Positions 1 to 8,465 of a stretch of DNA of 64,000 nt are shown here, piece after piece; the first letter of the stretch is position 1; every line of letters begins with the position of its first letter. The notes beneath the pieces are model-generated. The model saw only the letters and a list, made by a program, of their open reading frames with translations, ran no database searches and was not told the DNA's origin. The stretch covers positions 62,001 through 126,000 of the forward strand of contig NZ_SPUI01000010.1 in NCBI RefSeq assembly GCF_004522095.1. Direction: 5' to 3'. The position numbers were made by a program, and so were the translations under genes. Source of the stretch: Nocardioides sp. 503. Lineage in GTDB: Bacteria; Actinomycetota; Actinomycetes; Propionibacteriales; Nocardioidaceae.

Positions 1-869
1 AGGATCACCGGCTCGGGCGTCATCATGGCGCCCGCGGTGTTCTCGACGTAGGACATCAGGCGCCGCACGTCCTCGGCCTCGTCCGGCTCCATCAGCGCGA
101 GCAGGATCTCGGCCGTCTCGGGCGGGAGGTCGGCGATCAGGTCGGCGGCGTCGTCGGGCGACATCTCCTCGAGCACGTCGGCGGCGCGCTCGCTGTCCAG
201 CTCCTCGAGGATCTGGACCTGGTCCTCCTCCGGCAGCTCCTCCAGCACGTCGGCCAGGCGCTCGTCGTCCAGGGCGGCGACGACGGCCGCGCGGCGCTCG
301 ACGGGCAGGTCGTGGATCATGCTGGCGGCGTCGGCGGGGCGCATCTCGTTGAGCGCGGCGATCAGGTGCGTCGCGCCCTGCGAGTCCTCGCGCCCCACGA
401 GCCCCTGGACGTCGCGCCACTCCACGACGTGGGTCTGGCCGCGCCGGCGCAGACCCTTGGTCGGCTCCTGCACCGCCACGCGGCTGAGCTCCCAGTCGCG
501 GTTGCGCGCCTGCTCCATGGCCACGTCGTAGACGGTGCCGGCGATGTTGCTGCCGGTGATGACCACGCTGCGGTCGAGCAGCTGGCCGATCACCAGCGTC
601 TCGGTGGAGCGCTGCTCGAAGCGGCGCATGTTGAGCAGCCCGGTCGTGTAGACCTGCCCGCTGTCGATGTTGGTGACCCGCGTCATCGGCACGAAGATCC
701 GCCGTCGCCCGAACACCTCCGCCACCATGCCCAGCACCCGGGGCTGGCTCTCCTGCGACCGGACGGCCACGACGAGGTCGCGCACCTTGCCGACCTGGTC
801 CCCCTGGGGGTCGAAGATCGGCAGCCCGACCAGCCGGGCCGCGTAGACGCGGGCGGGGGCGGTGCTCAC
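1..869 (-). CDS. MgtE N-domain/CBS protein with PRC-barrel-like N-terminus (partial)
   Basis: The C-terminal part lies beyond base 1, so only about 289 residues are visible. The N-terminal half (residues 1-130) looks like a PRC-barrel repeat. Residues 165-270 form the acidic helical MgtE N-terminal superhelix, with repeated LEEL/EEM/DLPPE motifs. A CBS domain begins at the window edge (AGAMMTPEPV). In magnesium channels the MgtE-N and CBS regions are the cytoplasmic Mg sensor; here no membrane part is visible, and actinobacteria carry soluble proteins of this build. The GTG start at 869 overlaps the stop of the upstream EEP gene by 4 bp (GTGA), so the two are probably translationally coupled. 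A role in magnesium sensing is an inference from the family. Confidence 0.85.
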   Translation of the reverse strand, partial: MSTAPARVYAARLVGLPIFDPQGDQVGKVRDLVVAVRSQESQPRVLGMVAEVFGRRRIFVPMTRVTNIDSGQVYTTGLLNMRRFEQRSTETLVIGQLLDRSVVITGSNIAGTVYDVAMEQARNRDWELSRVAVQEPTKGLRRRGQTHVVEWRDVQGLVGREDSQGATHLIAALNEMRPADAASMIHDLPVERRAAVVAALDDERLADVLEELPEEDQVQILEELDSERAADVLEEMSPDDAADLIADLPPETAEILLALMEPDEAEDVRRLMSYVENTAGAMMTPEPVI

Positions 870-2797
870 GGCCGGGGGGTGGACGATCCGGTGAGGGCGG
901 GGTCGAAGACCTCGAGATCCTGCTTGCTGTTGACCCGGCTGCCGCTGACGGCGGGCAGGCTGAGCAGCGTCGTCACCAGGTTGGCGACGGCGCTCGAGCG
1001 GATCGGCTGGGTCCCGGCGTACCTCGTGCGCAGCGCGACGTTGGGGGAGTACTGCGGGTTGAGCCGGTAGAGGTCGGAGCGGATCACGCCGGGGCCCCAG
1101 ACCAGGAACGGCACCTTGTAGGCGGGCGACGGGGACACGCCGGTCGAGCTGGCCGTGACGACCACCATGGTGGAGCCGGCCGTGCGCTCGGTGGACCGGA
1201 TCGTCTTGATGATCCGGCGGACCCGGACGTCGGCGCGCTTGAGGGCCGAGCGGTACTGCTTGCTGCGAGGTCCGTGGGCCGCGGCGGCGGCCGCCGGCTC
1301 GTCGAGCTGGACGAGGGTCAGCGCGGGCGCGGCCTTCCGCAGCCGCTCGCGCGCGGCGCGGTAGGCCGTGGCGTCGTTGTCGGTGATGACCGTCGGGCCG
1401 ATCTTGCGCCGGCCGTTGTTCTTCCCGATGCGGTCGACGGCGCCGTTCTGGGAGTTCCAGGAGCGCGCGATCAGGGCGGCCCGGGGGTCGCCTGAGTAGA
1501 GCGCGGTCGTCAGGCCGATGTCGTGCGCGGCGTCGAACATGCTGGCGACGTAGCCGCGCGCGGCGCGTTGGACCGTGGTGCTGCGGGGGACCGAGGTCTG
1601 CGAGATGCCGTGGCCGCCGTACTTGCGGCCGACCGGGCGGCCGGTGACCATGCTGACGGCGTTGGGCAGCGACGTGACGCGCTCCTCGACGGTGCGCGCC
1701 GCCAGCGTCGAGGCGCCGTTCTCGCGCATCCATGCCAGCGTGGGGGCCTGGGACTTGTTGACCACGGGCGAGCGCAGTCCCTCGACGTCGATGACCACGA
1801 CCCGCTTGACGCCCGCGCGAGCGGCGGCGTCGGCCGGGATGGTGGCCGTGCCCCACACCAGCGGGTGGTCGGTGGTCTTCTGGATCAGGCCCTTCTTCAG
1901 CGTCCTGTAGTCCGACCAGGCGATGGGCGACGTGCCCATGACCCAGTCGACCTCGAGGGGCTTGGTGGGCTGGCAGGCGCCGCCCGGGACGTCCTCGTGG
2001 TAGCCGCCGCTGGCGGACTCGAGCTCGCTGAGGTAGGTCATGGGGCAGTAGAACTTCTCGCGGTCGTTCATGTCGCCCACGAAGATGACCGGGACGTCGG
2101 GCGACTGGCGGCGCAGCGTGTTGACCAGCTCGGCCTGGATCCGCTCGGCCTGGTCGCGCCACTTCTGGGCGTTGCCGCGAGTGTTGGCGGGGTTGTGGGT
2201 GTTCATCACCCACACCAGCTGCCCGGTGACGTTGTGGCGCAGCTGGATGAGGGGACGCGCCTGCATCTGCCCTCCGAAGTAGGGCGACATGAACGTCGTC
2301 GACTTCACCAGGGTCCAGTCGGCCGTGCGCCAGGCGATCGCCTTGGACTGGGCCTCTCCCGGCGCGTCGAGGCCGGGCGCGATGGACCAGCGGGGGCTCA
2401 TCAGCTTCACGAACGTGGCGTACTGCTGGGGCTCGAACTCCTGGAAGCCGACCAGGTCGATGCCGTTGGCCTCGAGGAGCTGGGTGGCGTAGCCCATGCG
2501 CTTGGGGCCGCTGTCCCAGCCGGGGCGGTTGCCGCCGGGGCGGGTGTGGCTGTGGCCGAGCGCGTTCATGCTCGCGACCTGGAACGTCGTCACGCCGGCC
2601 CGGCGCTCGGCCGAGGCCTGCGAGGCGGTCGGCGGCTCGGGGTCGGGGTCGTCGTCGCCCGGGATGGTGAGGACGAGGGTCGCGGCGAGCGCGCTGGCGG
2701 CGGCCGCGGCGATCAGCCCCACGAGCGCGGCGCGGCGCGGACGCCGGCTGCCGGGACGGGGTGCCGAGGGCTCGGTGAGACGGCTGGATGTGCGCAT
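866..2797 (-). CDS. Membrane-anchored EEP nuclease/phosphatase fused to a degenerate phosphodiesterase-like domain
   Basis: The protein has 643 residues. I chose the ATG at 2797 because GGGAG lies 7 bases upstream; the ATG at 2830 has no visible ribosome site. A basic stretch and hydrophobic segment (about 23-45) anchor it or export it. Residues 70-335 are an endonuclease/exonuclease/phosphatase domain with intact motifs: SMNALG, GFQEFEP, NTHNPAN, VGDMNDR, VDWVMG and TDHPL. Residues 340-600 resemble the alkaline phosphatase/type I phosphodiesterase fold: a metal Asp in VVIDVEG and a nucleophile region NAVSMVTG. The last metal motif, normally SDHG, reads ASSTG, and the D-x-x-x-H region is altered, so this half is probably inactive. 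The substrate is unknown. A paralogue of the first domain lies at 5880. Confidence 0.82.
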   Translation of the reverse strand: MRTSSRLTEPSAPRPGSRRPRRAALVGLIAAAAASALAATLVLTIPGDDDPDPEPPTASQASAERRAGVTTFQVASMNALGHSHTRPGGNRPGWDSGPKRMGYATQLLEANGIDLVGFQEFEPQQYATFVKLMSPRWSIAPGLDAPGEAQSKAIAWRTADWTLVKSTTFMSPYFGGQMQARPLIQLRHNVTGQLVWVMNTHNPANTRGNAQKWRDQAERIQAELVNTLRRQSPDVPVIFVGDMNDREKFYCPMTYLSELESASGGYHEDVPGGACQPTKPLEVDWVMGTSPIAWSDYRTLKKGLIQKTTDHPLVWGTATIPADAAARAGVKRVVVIDVEGLRSPVVNKSQAPTLAWMRENGASTLAARTVEERVTSLPNAVSMVTGRPVGRKYGGHGISQTSVPRSTTVQRAARGYVASMFDAAHDIGLTTALYSGDPRAALIARSWNSQNGAVDRIGKNNGRRKIGPTVITDNDATAYRAARERLRKAAPALTLVQLDEPAAAAAAHGPRSKQYRSALKRADVRVRRIIKTIRSTERTAGSTMVVVTASSTGVSPSPAYKVPFLVWGPGVIRSDLYRLNPQYSPNVALRTRYAGTQPIRSSAVANLVTTLLSLPAVSGSRVNSKQDLEVFDPALTGSSTPRP

Positions 2798-2884
2798 GAC
2801 AGGACTCCCGGGGAAGGCGACGGGACTCATCGTAGGTGATGTTGCTGGGATTGGTGTGATCTGTGTGACTCGCCATCCGCTCGG

Positions 2885-3973
2885 TCAGAGCCTGGAGCGG
2901 AGCCGGTCCCGCAGGCGACGGGGCGCCTGGTCGCCCTCGGCGCCGGAGGCGGGGCCGTCGGCGGGCGCGGCGCTGCGGGCCGCCTTGGCCTTCACCATGC
3001 TGTCGGGCAGGAACTGCCACTTGTCCTGGTCCCGCAGCGCCTCGAAGCGTCCCGCCAGGCGCTCCCGCTCGTCCTCGGGCAGGACCTCGGGGGAGTGCGT
3101 GCCCTGCAGCGGGTCGATCTCCTCCAGGAGCCGCAGGTCGCGCAGGAGGTCGACGGGGTCGGCCATGTGGCGCTCGTAGATCATCTCGAAAACCCGCGCG
3201 CGCTGCTCCGGCGGCAGGTCCTTGTCGACCACCGCCTTCAGCGCGGTCGCCAGCTGCATCCGGTGGGTGCCGAAGTGCATGCTCGGGCCGGAGCCGACCA
3301 TCGCGGTCCACTTCCGGACGAACTCCTCGCCGGAGTAGGACTCCAGGTGCAGCATCCGCAGGCCCGGGCCGCGCACCAGGGGCAGGCGCTTGTCCTGCCG
3401 GTCGGTGGCCTTGTGGATGCCCAGCCAGACGTCGTCGCGCGGGCGCACGCCGACCTTGCCGGCGATGTGGCTGCGGAAGTAGAGGGAGTTGGTCGGCTCG
3501 GCGAGCACGCCCAGCGACTGCAGGAGCGCGAGGTCGCCGTCCTCGAGCAACGGCTTGAACAGCGTGGGCTCGCCCGCGGGGTGCATCTCGCTGACCACCT
3601 CGAGCGGCGTGAGACCCACCGCGTGGCGGCGCCGGGGGACACCGGCGAGCTCGGCGCGGTCGATCTGGGCGATCTCGTCGGCGTCGATGTGGAAGAGCCA
3701 CTCCGCCCACTCCACCTGGGTGAGGACGGCGCGGGCGAGGTTGGCGTTGACGCGCTGGCGCTTGTTGAGCAGCTGCGGACGCTGGTGACGCCACCAGGAC
3801 TTGTCGGTGACGACGGTGGTCACCTCGGGCCGCGCCGTGAGCCACGGCTCGACCTCGGCGTCGGGCGCGTCGAGGAAGACGATCATGTGGTCCACGCCGC
3901 CCGCGAGGTTGCCCCGGACGAACCGCTCGACGTTCGCCAGCCGGTCCTTGAGCGTGGTCACGGTGACGATCAC
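2885..3973 (-). CDS. Glycosyltransferase, family 2-like
   Basis: The 362-residue protein begins MIVTVTTLKDRLANVERFV, typical of the GT-A glycosyltransferases that annotate as family 2. The expected metal/nucleotide-sugar DxD motif is in FHIDADEI at about residue 115. No membrane helix is visible, so it should act on the cytoplasmic side. It is 55 bp from the EEP gene downstream and divergent from the LicD/methyltransferase gene, with about 80 bp between the starts. That context suggests decoration of a surface polymer. The C-terminal tail is basic and proline/alanine rich. The sugar and acceptor cannot be deduced. Confidence 0.8.
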   Translation of the reverse strand: MIVTVTTLKDRLANVERFVRGNLAGGVDHMIVFLDAPDAEVEPWLTARPEVTTVVTDKSWWRHQRPQLLNKRQRVNANLARAVLTQVEWAEWLFHIDADEIAQIDRAELAGVPRRRHAVGLTPLEVVSEMHPAGEPTLFKPLLEDGDLALLQSLGVLAEPTNSLYFRSHIAGKVGVRPRDDVWLGIHKATDRQDKRLPLVRGPGLRMLHLESYSGEEFVRKWTAMVGSGPSMHFGTHRMQLATALKAVVDKDLPPEQRARVFEMIYERHMADPVDLLRDLRLLEEIDPLQGTHSPEVLPEDERERLAGRFEALRDQDKWQFLPDSMVKAKAARSAAPADGPASGAEGDQAPRRLRDRLRSRL

Positions 3974-4058
3974 GCGGGGACCTTAGCACCGTGCGCAGGC
4001 CCCGGGGCAGGACCGACGTGGGGCGTCGCGGAGGGTCGGCGATGACTAGCATGTGCTC

Positions 4059-5630
4059 ATGCCACCCCGGACGACGGCGCCCGTCACCGACCTCGCCGTC
4101 GACGACCGCGGCCTGCTGCTCGCGGTCGAGGCCGACGTCTCGGCCAACGTGCTGTTCGACGGCCAGCGGATCTTCTCCTTCTGGCTCGAGCGCGACACCG
4201 TGGCCGAGGGCGACCGTCGTCACTACCCCTGGCCCCCGGCGCTGCGACGCTTCCTGGACGGATCCGTCGAGGTCTCGATCGCCGACCCTGTCGACGGGAC
4301 GGTCTGGCTCACCACGACGGCCCGGCTGGGCGGCGGGGAGGGGCCGGTGACCGTCGAGGACCGCCAGGGCAACGCGCTCGCCCTGGACAAGAGCCTGCGC
4401 CTGACCCGGCTGTTCGGTGACCGCGACGCCGACCAGATGCTGCCGCTGCTGGACACGATCGACGTCGTGCTGGGCGCGCTGGAGAAGGCCGGCGTCGAGC
4501 CGTTCGTCGCCTACGGCACCCTGCTGGGCGCCGTGCGCGACCAGGACTTCATCGGCCACGACTCCGACGCCGACCTGGGCTACGTCAGCCGGTTCGAGCA
4601 CCCCGTCGACGTCATCCGCGAGTCCTTCGCGCTGCAGCGCCGGCTGCGCGAGATGGGCTTCCCGGTCAACCGCTACAGCGGCCTCGGGCTCAAGGTCGTC
4701 GCCCGCGAGGCCGACGGCTCGCCGCGCGGCCTGGACGTGTTCGGCGGCTTCATGCGCGACGGCATGCTCTACCTCATGGGCGAGGTGGGCCACCCCTTCC
4801 GCGAGGAGTGGCTCTACCCCCGCAGCACGGTGGTGCTGGCCGGTCGCGAGCTGCCGGCCCCGGCCCAGCCGAGCCACCTGCTCGAGGCGATGTACGGCCC
4901 CACCTGGCAGACGCCGGACCCGGCCTACCAGTTCACGACCCCCCGCAGCACCCAGCGCCGCCTCTCCGGCTGGTTCCGCGGCACCCGCGTCGGCTTCGAC
5001 GAGCGGTGGGAGCGACGTCGCGCCTCCGAGCCGGAGCGCTCGCAGCGCGGGCCCAGCCCCTTCGTCCGCTGGGTGCGACGGCAGGAGAGCGACGCGGCGA
5101 CGTACGTCGACCTCGGCTGCGGCGAGGGCCAGGACGCCCTGTGGCTCAGCCGGGCGGGGGTCGGCTCGATCGGCTTGGACTTCTTCGCCCCCGACCTGCG
5201 CCGCGCGCGCCGGCGCGCCGAGCGACGCGACCTGCCGGCCCGCTTCGAGTGGTTCAACCTGCACGAGCTGCGCTCGGTGCTGGGCGTCGGCGCGTGGCTG
5301 GTCCGCGAGCCCGGGCCCCGGGTCGTGCTGGCCCACCACGTCGTCGACGCCGTCGACCGCACCGGCCTGGAGCAGCTCCTGCGGCTCGCACGCATGGTCA
5401 CGCGCGACTCCGGACGCTGCTACCTGCAGTTCCACACGGCCCGGACGCCCCGCTCGGCCGCCCTGGGGCTCCACCCGGTGCCCCACGCCCGGGTCGCGGA
5501 GGCCGTGCGCGCCCGGGGCGGGCGGGTCGAGCGGCTCGTCGAGCTCACCGAGGCCGAGCTGGACATCCCCGGGGCAGTGGCCGGCGGGGACCCGACGTTG
5601 TGCAGGATGGTGGTCTCATGGAGTCGATGA
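4059..5630 (+). CDS. LicD-like nucleotidyltransferase fused to SAM methyltransferase
   Basis: The protein has about 523 residues; a GTG at 4053 in the same frame is an alternative start. Residues 130-290 match LicD-type enzymes: AYGTLLGAVR followed by the metal-binding HDSDADLGYV, as in proteins that transfer phosphocholine or similar groups to surface glycans. Residues 345-520 form a class I methyltransferase with the SAM motif VDLGCGEGQDALW and an acidic second motif (GLDFF). A LicD-like domain and a methyltransferase in one chain suggest paired modification of one glycan, but the substrate is not shown. It overlaps the next small gene by 13 bp and is divergent from the glycosyltransferase. 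Confidence 0.8.
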   Translation: MPPRTTAPVTDLAVDDRGLLLAVEADVSANVLFDGQRIFSFWLERDTVAEGDRRHYPWPPALRRFLDGSVEVSIADPVDGTVWLTTTARLGGGEGPVTVEDRQGNALALDKSLRLTRLFGDRDADQMLPLLDTIDVVLGALEKAGVEPFVAYGTLLGAVRDQDFIGHDSDADLGYVSRFEHPVDVIRESFALQRRLREMGFPVNRYSGLGLKVVAREADGSPRGLDVFGGFMRDGMLYLMGEVGHPFREEWLYPRSTVVLAGRELPAPAQPSHLLEAMYGPTWQTPDPAYQFTTPRSTQRRLSGWFRGTRVGFDERWERRRASEPERSQRGPSPFVRWVRRQESDAATYVDLGCGEGQDALWLSRAGVGSIGLDFFAPDLRRARRRAERRDLPARFEWFNLHELRSVLGVGAWLVREPGPRVVLAHHVVDAVDRTGLEQLLRLARMVTRDSGRCYLQFHTARTPRSAALGLHPVPHARVAEAVRARGGRVERLVELTEAELDIPGAVAGGDPTLCRMVVSWSR

Positions 5631-5842
5631 AGAAGATCCTCAGCGGGCGGTCGACGATGCTCGCGCGCATCCGCGCGCTCGAGGACGAGGTCCAGGAGTG
5701 CCGCCAGCTCAACGTGCGCCTCGCCGAGCTGTGCGACGTCGTCACCGAGCTGCTCGTCCCGCTCGCCGACCGCGACGAGGCGGCCGTGCGCGAGCTGCTT
5801 GACCGCTACCGCGCCGACGTGGGCGACCCCCTGCCGCGCTGA
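5618..5842 (+). CDS. Small coiled-coil protein (DUF6752-like)
   Basis: The 74-residue protein begins MESMKKILSG and is mostly one charged amphipathic helix with heptad-like leucines (RIRALEDEV, LNVRLAELCDVV). It has no signal peptide or membrane segment. It starts 13 bp inside the end of the LicD/methyltransferase gene in another frame, so translation is probably coupled. Short proteins of this kind beside glycosyltransferase genes in Nocardioides-type genomes are annotated as DUF6752, which I give from memory. A role as partner or oligomerisation factor for the upstream enzyme is a guess. Confidence 0.65.
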   Translation: MESMKKILSGRSTMLARIRALEDEVQECRQLNVRLAELCDVVTELLVPLADRDEAAVRELLDRYRADVGDPLPR

Positions 5843-5879
5843 CCGACCGGCTGGGCCCGCATCGGGCTCGGCGCAGGGC

Positions 5880-7076
5880 TCAGGCGGTGGGGCAGTACCA
5901 GGCGACGCCGCGCCGCGAGATCTTCGCCCGGCAGTCCCGCCGGTCCTCGACCCCGGGCGCGTACGCGTCCGCGGTGATCAGCGGGTGGTCGCTGAGCTTG
6001 CGGTCGCGCGCGCTCGCGTCGGACTCGTAGCCGGAGAACTCCAGGTCGCGGGTGCCGAAGATCCAGTCGACGTCCATCTTGGCGGGAAGGGCGCACCCGG
6101 ACTCGCGCGCCTCGGCGCCGTTGGGGGAGTACATCCCGCTGGCGCTCGCGAAGGGGCAGGCGAACTCCGCGCGGTCGTTCATGTCCCCGGTCACGATCAC
6201 CGGGGTGCCGTCGGCGCTCAGCTCCTTCACCAGGGCCGCCTCGATCTGCACGGCCCGGGCGCGGTGCCCCCGTGCGTCGCCGGCGACGTTGGCGGGGTTG
6301 TGGAAGTTGGCGAACCAGACGCGGCGCCCCGACTCGACGTGCTGGAGGAGCACGTAGGGCATCGCCGTCATCCTCCCGCCGAAGTACGGCACGTCCACCG
6401 TGGTCGTCTCGACGGCGGTCCACTGGTCGGTGCGCCAGATGATCGAGTTGTCCGCGAGCCAGTTGCCCAGCTGGGTGCCCGGCCAGATGCCCCACGCGTC
6501 GCCCGTGCGGTTGCGCAGCTGGCTGACCTGGGGGTACTGGAACTCCTGCAGCCCGGCCACGCTGATGTTCTTGGCCGCGAGCATGTCCAGCTGGGCGGGC
6601 AGGCGGGCCTCGGCGCCGGCGTAGCCCTTGCGGCGCCCCGGCCCGCGGGTGTGGCTGGCGCCCAGCACGTTGAACGACGCCACGCTGAAGCGGGCGCCCT
6701 TCCAGGACCCTCGCGGGACGCGCGCCATCCCGCGCCGCGACATCGCCCGGTCCAGGCGGGCCACGGTCGGGTACTGCACGATCGGCGGCGCGGCGCTCGG
6801 GAGGGGGACCGGCGGCAGAGTGGACGCCGCGGTGACCGACGGGGACGGGGTCGCGCTGGGCGAGGGGTCCGGGGCCGGCGTCTCGGGGTCGGTCTCCTGC
6901 GCGGAGGTCACCACGTCGAGCGCGGAGGGCACGAACATCACGACGAGTGCCGCGGAGATGGCGCTCACCGCGGCCAGCGTGGCCAGGACGCGCAGCACCC
7001 GCGAGCGAGCGCGGCGCAGGGCACGTCGGCCCCGGGGGGAGCGCTCGGAGGAGCCGCGGGGGCGCAGACGCTCCAT
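5880..7076 (-). CDS. Membrane-anchored EEP nuclease/phosphatase family protein
   Basis: The protein has 398 residues from the ATG at 7076 (MERLRPRGSS); the frame is open further upstream but is not protein-like there. A basic N-terminus precedes a hydrophobic anchor (about 28-50) and a Pro/Ser/Thr linker, so the domain should be outside the membrane. The EEP motifs are complete: SFNVLGASHT, GLQEFQYPQ, NFHNPAN, TGDMNDR, VDWIFG and SDHPLI. It is a paralogue of the EEP domain at 866-2797 but lacks the second domain. The two copies flank the glycosyltransferase and LicD genes. The substrate (nucleic acid, phospholipid or sugar phosphate) cannot be told from the motifs. Confidence 0.83.
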   Translation of the reverse strand: MERLRPRGSSERSPRGRRALRRARSRVLRVLATLAAVSAISAALVVMFVPSALDVVTSAQETDPETPAPDPSPSATPSPSVTAASTLPPVPLPSAAPPIVQYPTVARLDRAMSRRGMARVPRGSWKGARFSVASFNVLGASHTRGPGRRKGYAGAEARLPAQLDMLAAKNISVAGLQEFQYPQVSQLRNRTGDAWGIWPGTQLGNWLADNSIIWRTDQWTAVETTTVDVPYFGGRMTAMPYVLLQHVESGRRVWFANFHNPANVAGDARGHRARAVQIEAALVKELSADGTPVIVTGDMNDRAEFACPFASASGMYSPNGAEARESGCALPAKMDVDWIFGTRDLEFSGYESDASARDRKLSDHPLITADAYAPGVEDRRDCRAKISRRGVAWYCPTA

Positions 7077-7195
7077 CACGCGATCCGTTCCTCCGAAGTG
7101 CCGCTGGCAGAGAGGCGATGGTAGCCGACCGACCGCCCCGGCCGGCCCCGCGGGCCCGCACCGGCGGCGTGGTCGACCTCTCATCGCGGGCGGGC

Positions 7196-7207
7196 TACCG
7201 GCCGGTA
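7196..7207. promoter_or_regulatory. 12-bp palindrome upstream of acyl-CoA dehydrogenase
   Basis: TACCGGCCGGTA is a perfect 12-bp palindrome about 40 bp before the acyl-CoA dehydrogenase start. It merges into TATCGT, a plausible -10 hexamer. A site here could bind a TetR-type repressor, as is common for fatty-acid genes, but no regulator gene is adjacent. Confidence 0.3.
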
Positions 7208-7248
7208 TCGTTCCCGGCGTCGCAGCAGCCAGACACGAGGAGCGCTCC

Positions 7249-8460
7249 ATGGGTCGTTTGTGCCAGACCGAGGGACTGACCGAGGACCAGGTCGAGATCC
7301 TGAAGGCGGTCCGCACGTTCGTCGACGAGAAGATCCTGCCGGTCGCGACGGAGCTGGAGCACGCGGACACCTACCCGCAGGAGATCGTCGACGGGCTCAA
7401 GGAGCTGGGCATCTTCGGCCTGATGATCCCCGAGGAGTACGACGGCCTCGGCGAGTCGCTGCTGACTTACGCGCTCTGCGTCGAGGAGATCGCGCGCGGC
7501 TGGATGAGCGTCTCCGGCGTCATCAACACCCACTTCATCGTCGCCTACATGCTGATGCGTCACGGCACCGAGGAGCAGAAGCGCACGTACCTGCCCCGGA
7601 TGGCCACCGGCGAGGTGCGCGGGTCGTTCTCGATGTCCGAGCCGGGCCTCGGCTCCGACGTGGCGGCCATCAAGACCAAGGCCGCGCGGACCGACGACGG
7701 CTACACGATCGACGGCCAGAAGATGTGGCTGACCAACGGCGGGTCCTCCAACCTGATCGCCGTCCTGGTCAAGACCGACGAGGGCGCCGACTCGGTCTAC
7801 AAGAACATGACGACGTTCCTCGTCGAGAAGGAGCCGGGCTTCGGCGAGACCGCGCCCGGCCTCACGATCCCCGGCAAGATCGACAAGATGGGCTACAAGG
7901 GCGTCGACACCACCGAGGCGATCTTCGAGGGCCACCGGATCTCGGCCGAGCAGGTCCTGGGCGGCGAGCCCGGCAAGGGCTTCTACCAGATGATGGACGG
8001 CGTCGAGGTGGGCCGCGTCAACGTGGCCGCCCGTGCCTGCGGCATCGCCAACCGCGCCTTCGAGCTGGCCATCGCCTACGCCCAGACCCGCGAGACCTTC
8101 GGCAAGCAGATCGCCGACCACCAGGCCATCCTGTTCCGGCTCGCGGAGATGGCCACCAAGGTCGAGGCCTCGCACGCGATGATGGTCAAGGCCGCCCGGC
8201 TCAAGGACAAGGGCGAGCGCAACGACGTCGAGGCCGGCATGGCCAAGATGCTGGCCGCGGAGTACTGCAACGAGGTCGTCCAGGACTCCTTCCGGATCCA
8301 CGGCGGCTACGGCTACTCCAAGGAGTACGAGATCGAGCGCCTCTACCGCGAGGCGGCGTTCATGCTCATCGGCGAGGGCACCTCCGACATCCAGAAGATG
8401 ATCATCGGACGCAGCCTGCTCAAGGACTACGCCCTCAAGGACTACGCCCTCAAGGGCTGA
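7249..8460 (+). CDS. Acyl-CoA dehydrogenase
   Basis: This 403-residue flavoenzyme should introduce the alpha-beta double bond into acyl-CoA thioesters. The three domains are recognisable: helical N-terminus; beta domain with SMSEPGLGSDVAAIKT and KMWLTNGG; C-terminal helices with ARACGIANRAFELA and the GEGTSDIQ segment holding the usual catalytic Glu. GAGGAG lies 7 bases before the ATG. The C-terminus carries a duplicated KDYAL made by a 15-bp tandem repeat just before the stop. The sulfotransferase starts 5 bp later, so they are probably one transcript. Chain-length specificity cannot be read from sequence. Confidence 0.92.
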   Translation: MGRLCQTEGLTEDQVEILKAVRTFVDEKILPVATELEHADTYPQEIVDGLKELGIFGLMIPEEYDGLGESLLTYALCVEEIARGWMSVSGVINTHFIVAYMLMRHGTEEQKRTYLPRMATGEVRGSFSMSEPGLGSDVAAIKTKAARTDDGYTIDGQKMWLTNGGSSNLIAVLVKTDEGADSVYKNMTTFLVEKEPGFGETAPGLTIPGKIDKMGYKGVDTTEAIFEGHRISAEQVLGGEPGKGFYQMMDGVEVGRVNVAARACGIANRAFELAIAYAQTRETFGKQIADHQAILFRLAEMATKVEASHAMMVKAARLKDKGERNDVEAGMAKMLAAEYCNEVVQDSFRIHGGYGYSKEYEIERLYREAAFMLIGEGTSDIQKMIIGRSLLKDYALKDYALKG

Positions 8461-8465
8461 TCGGC

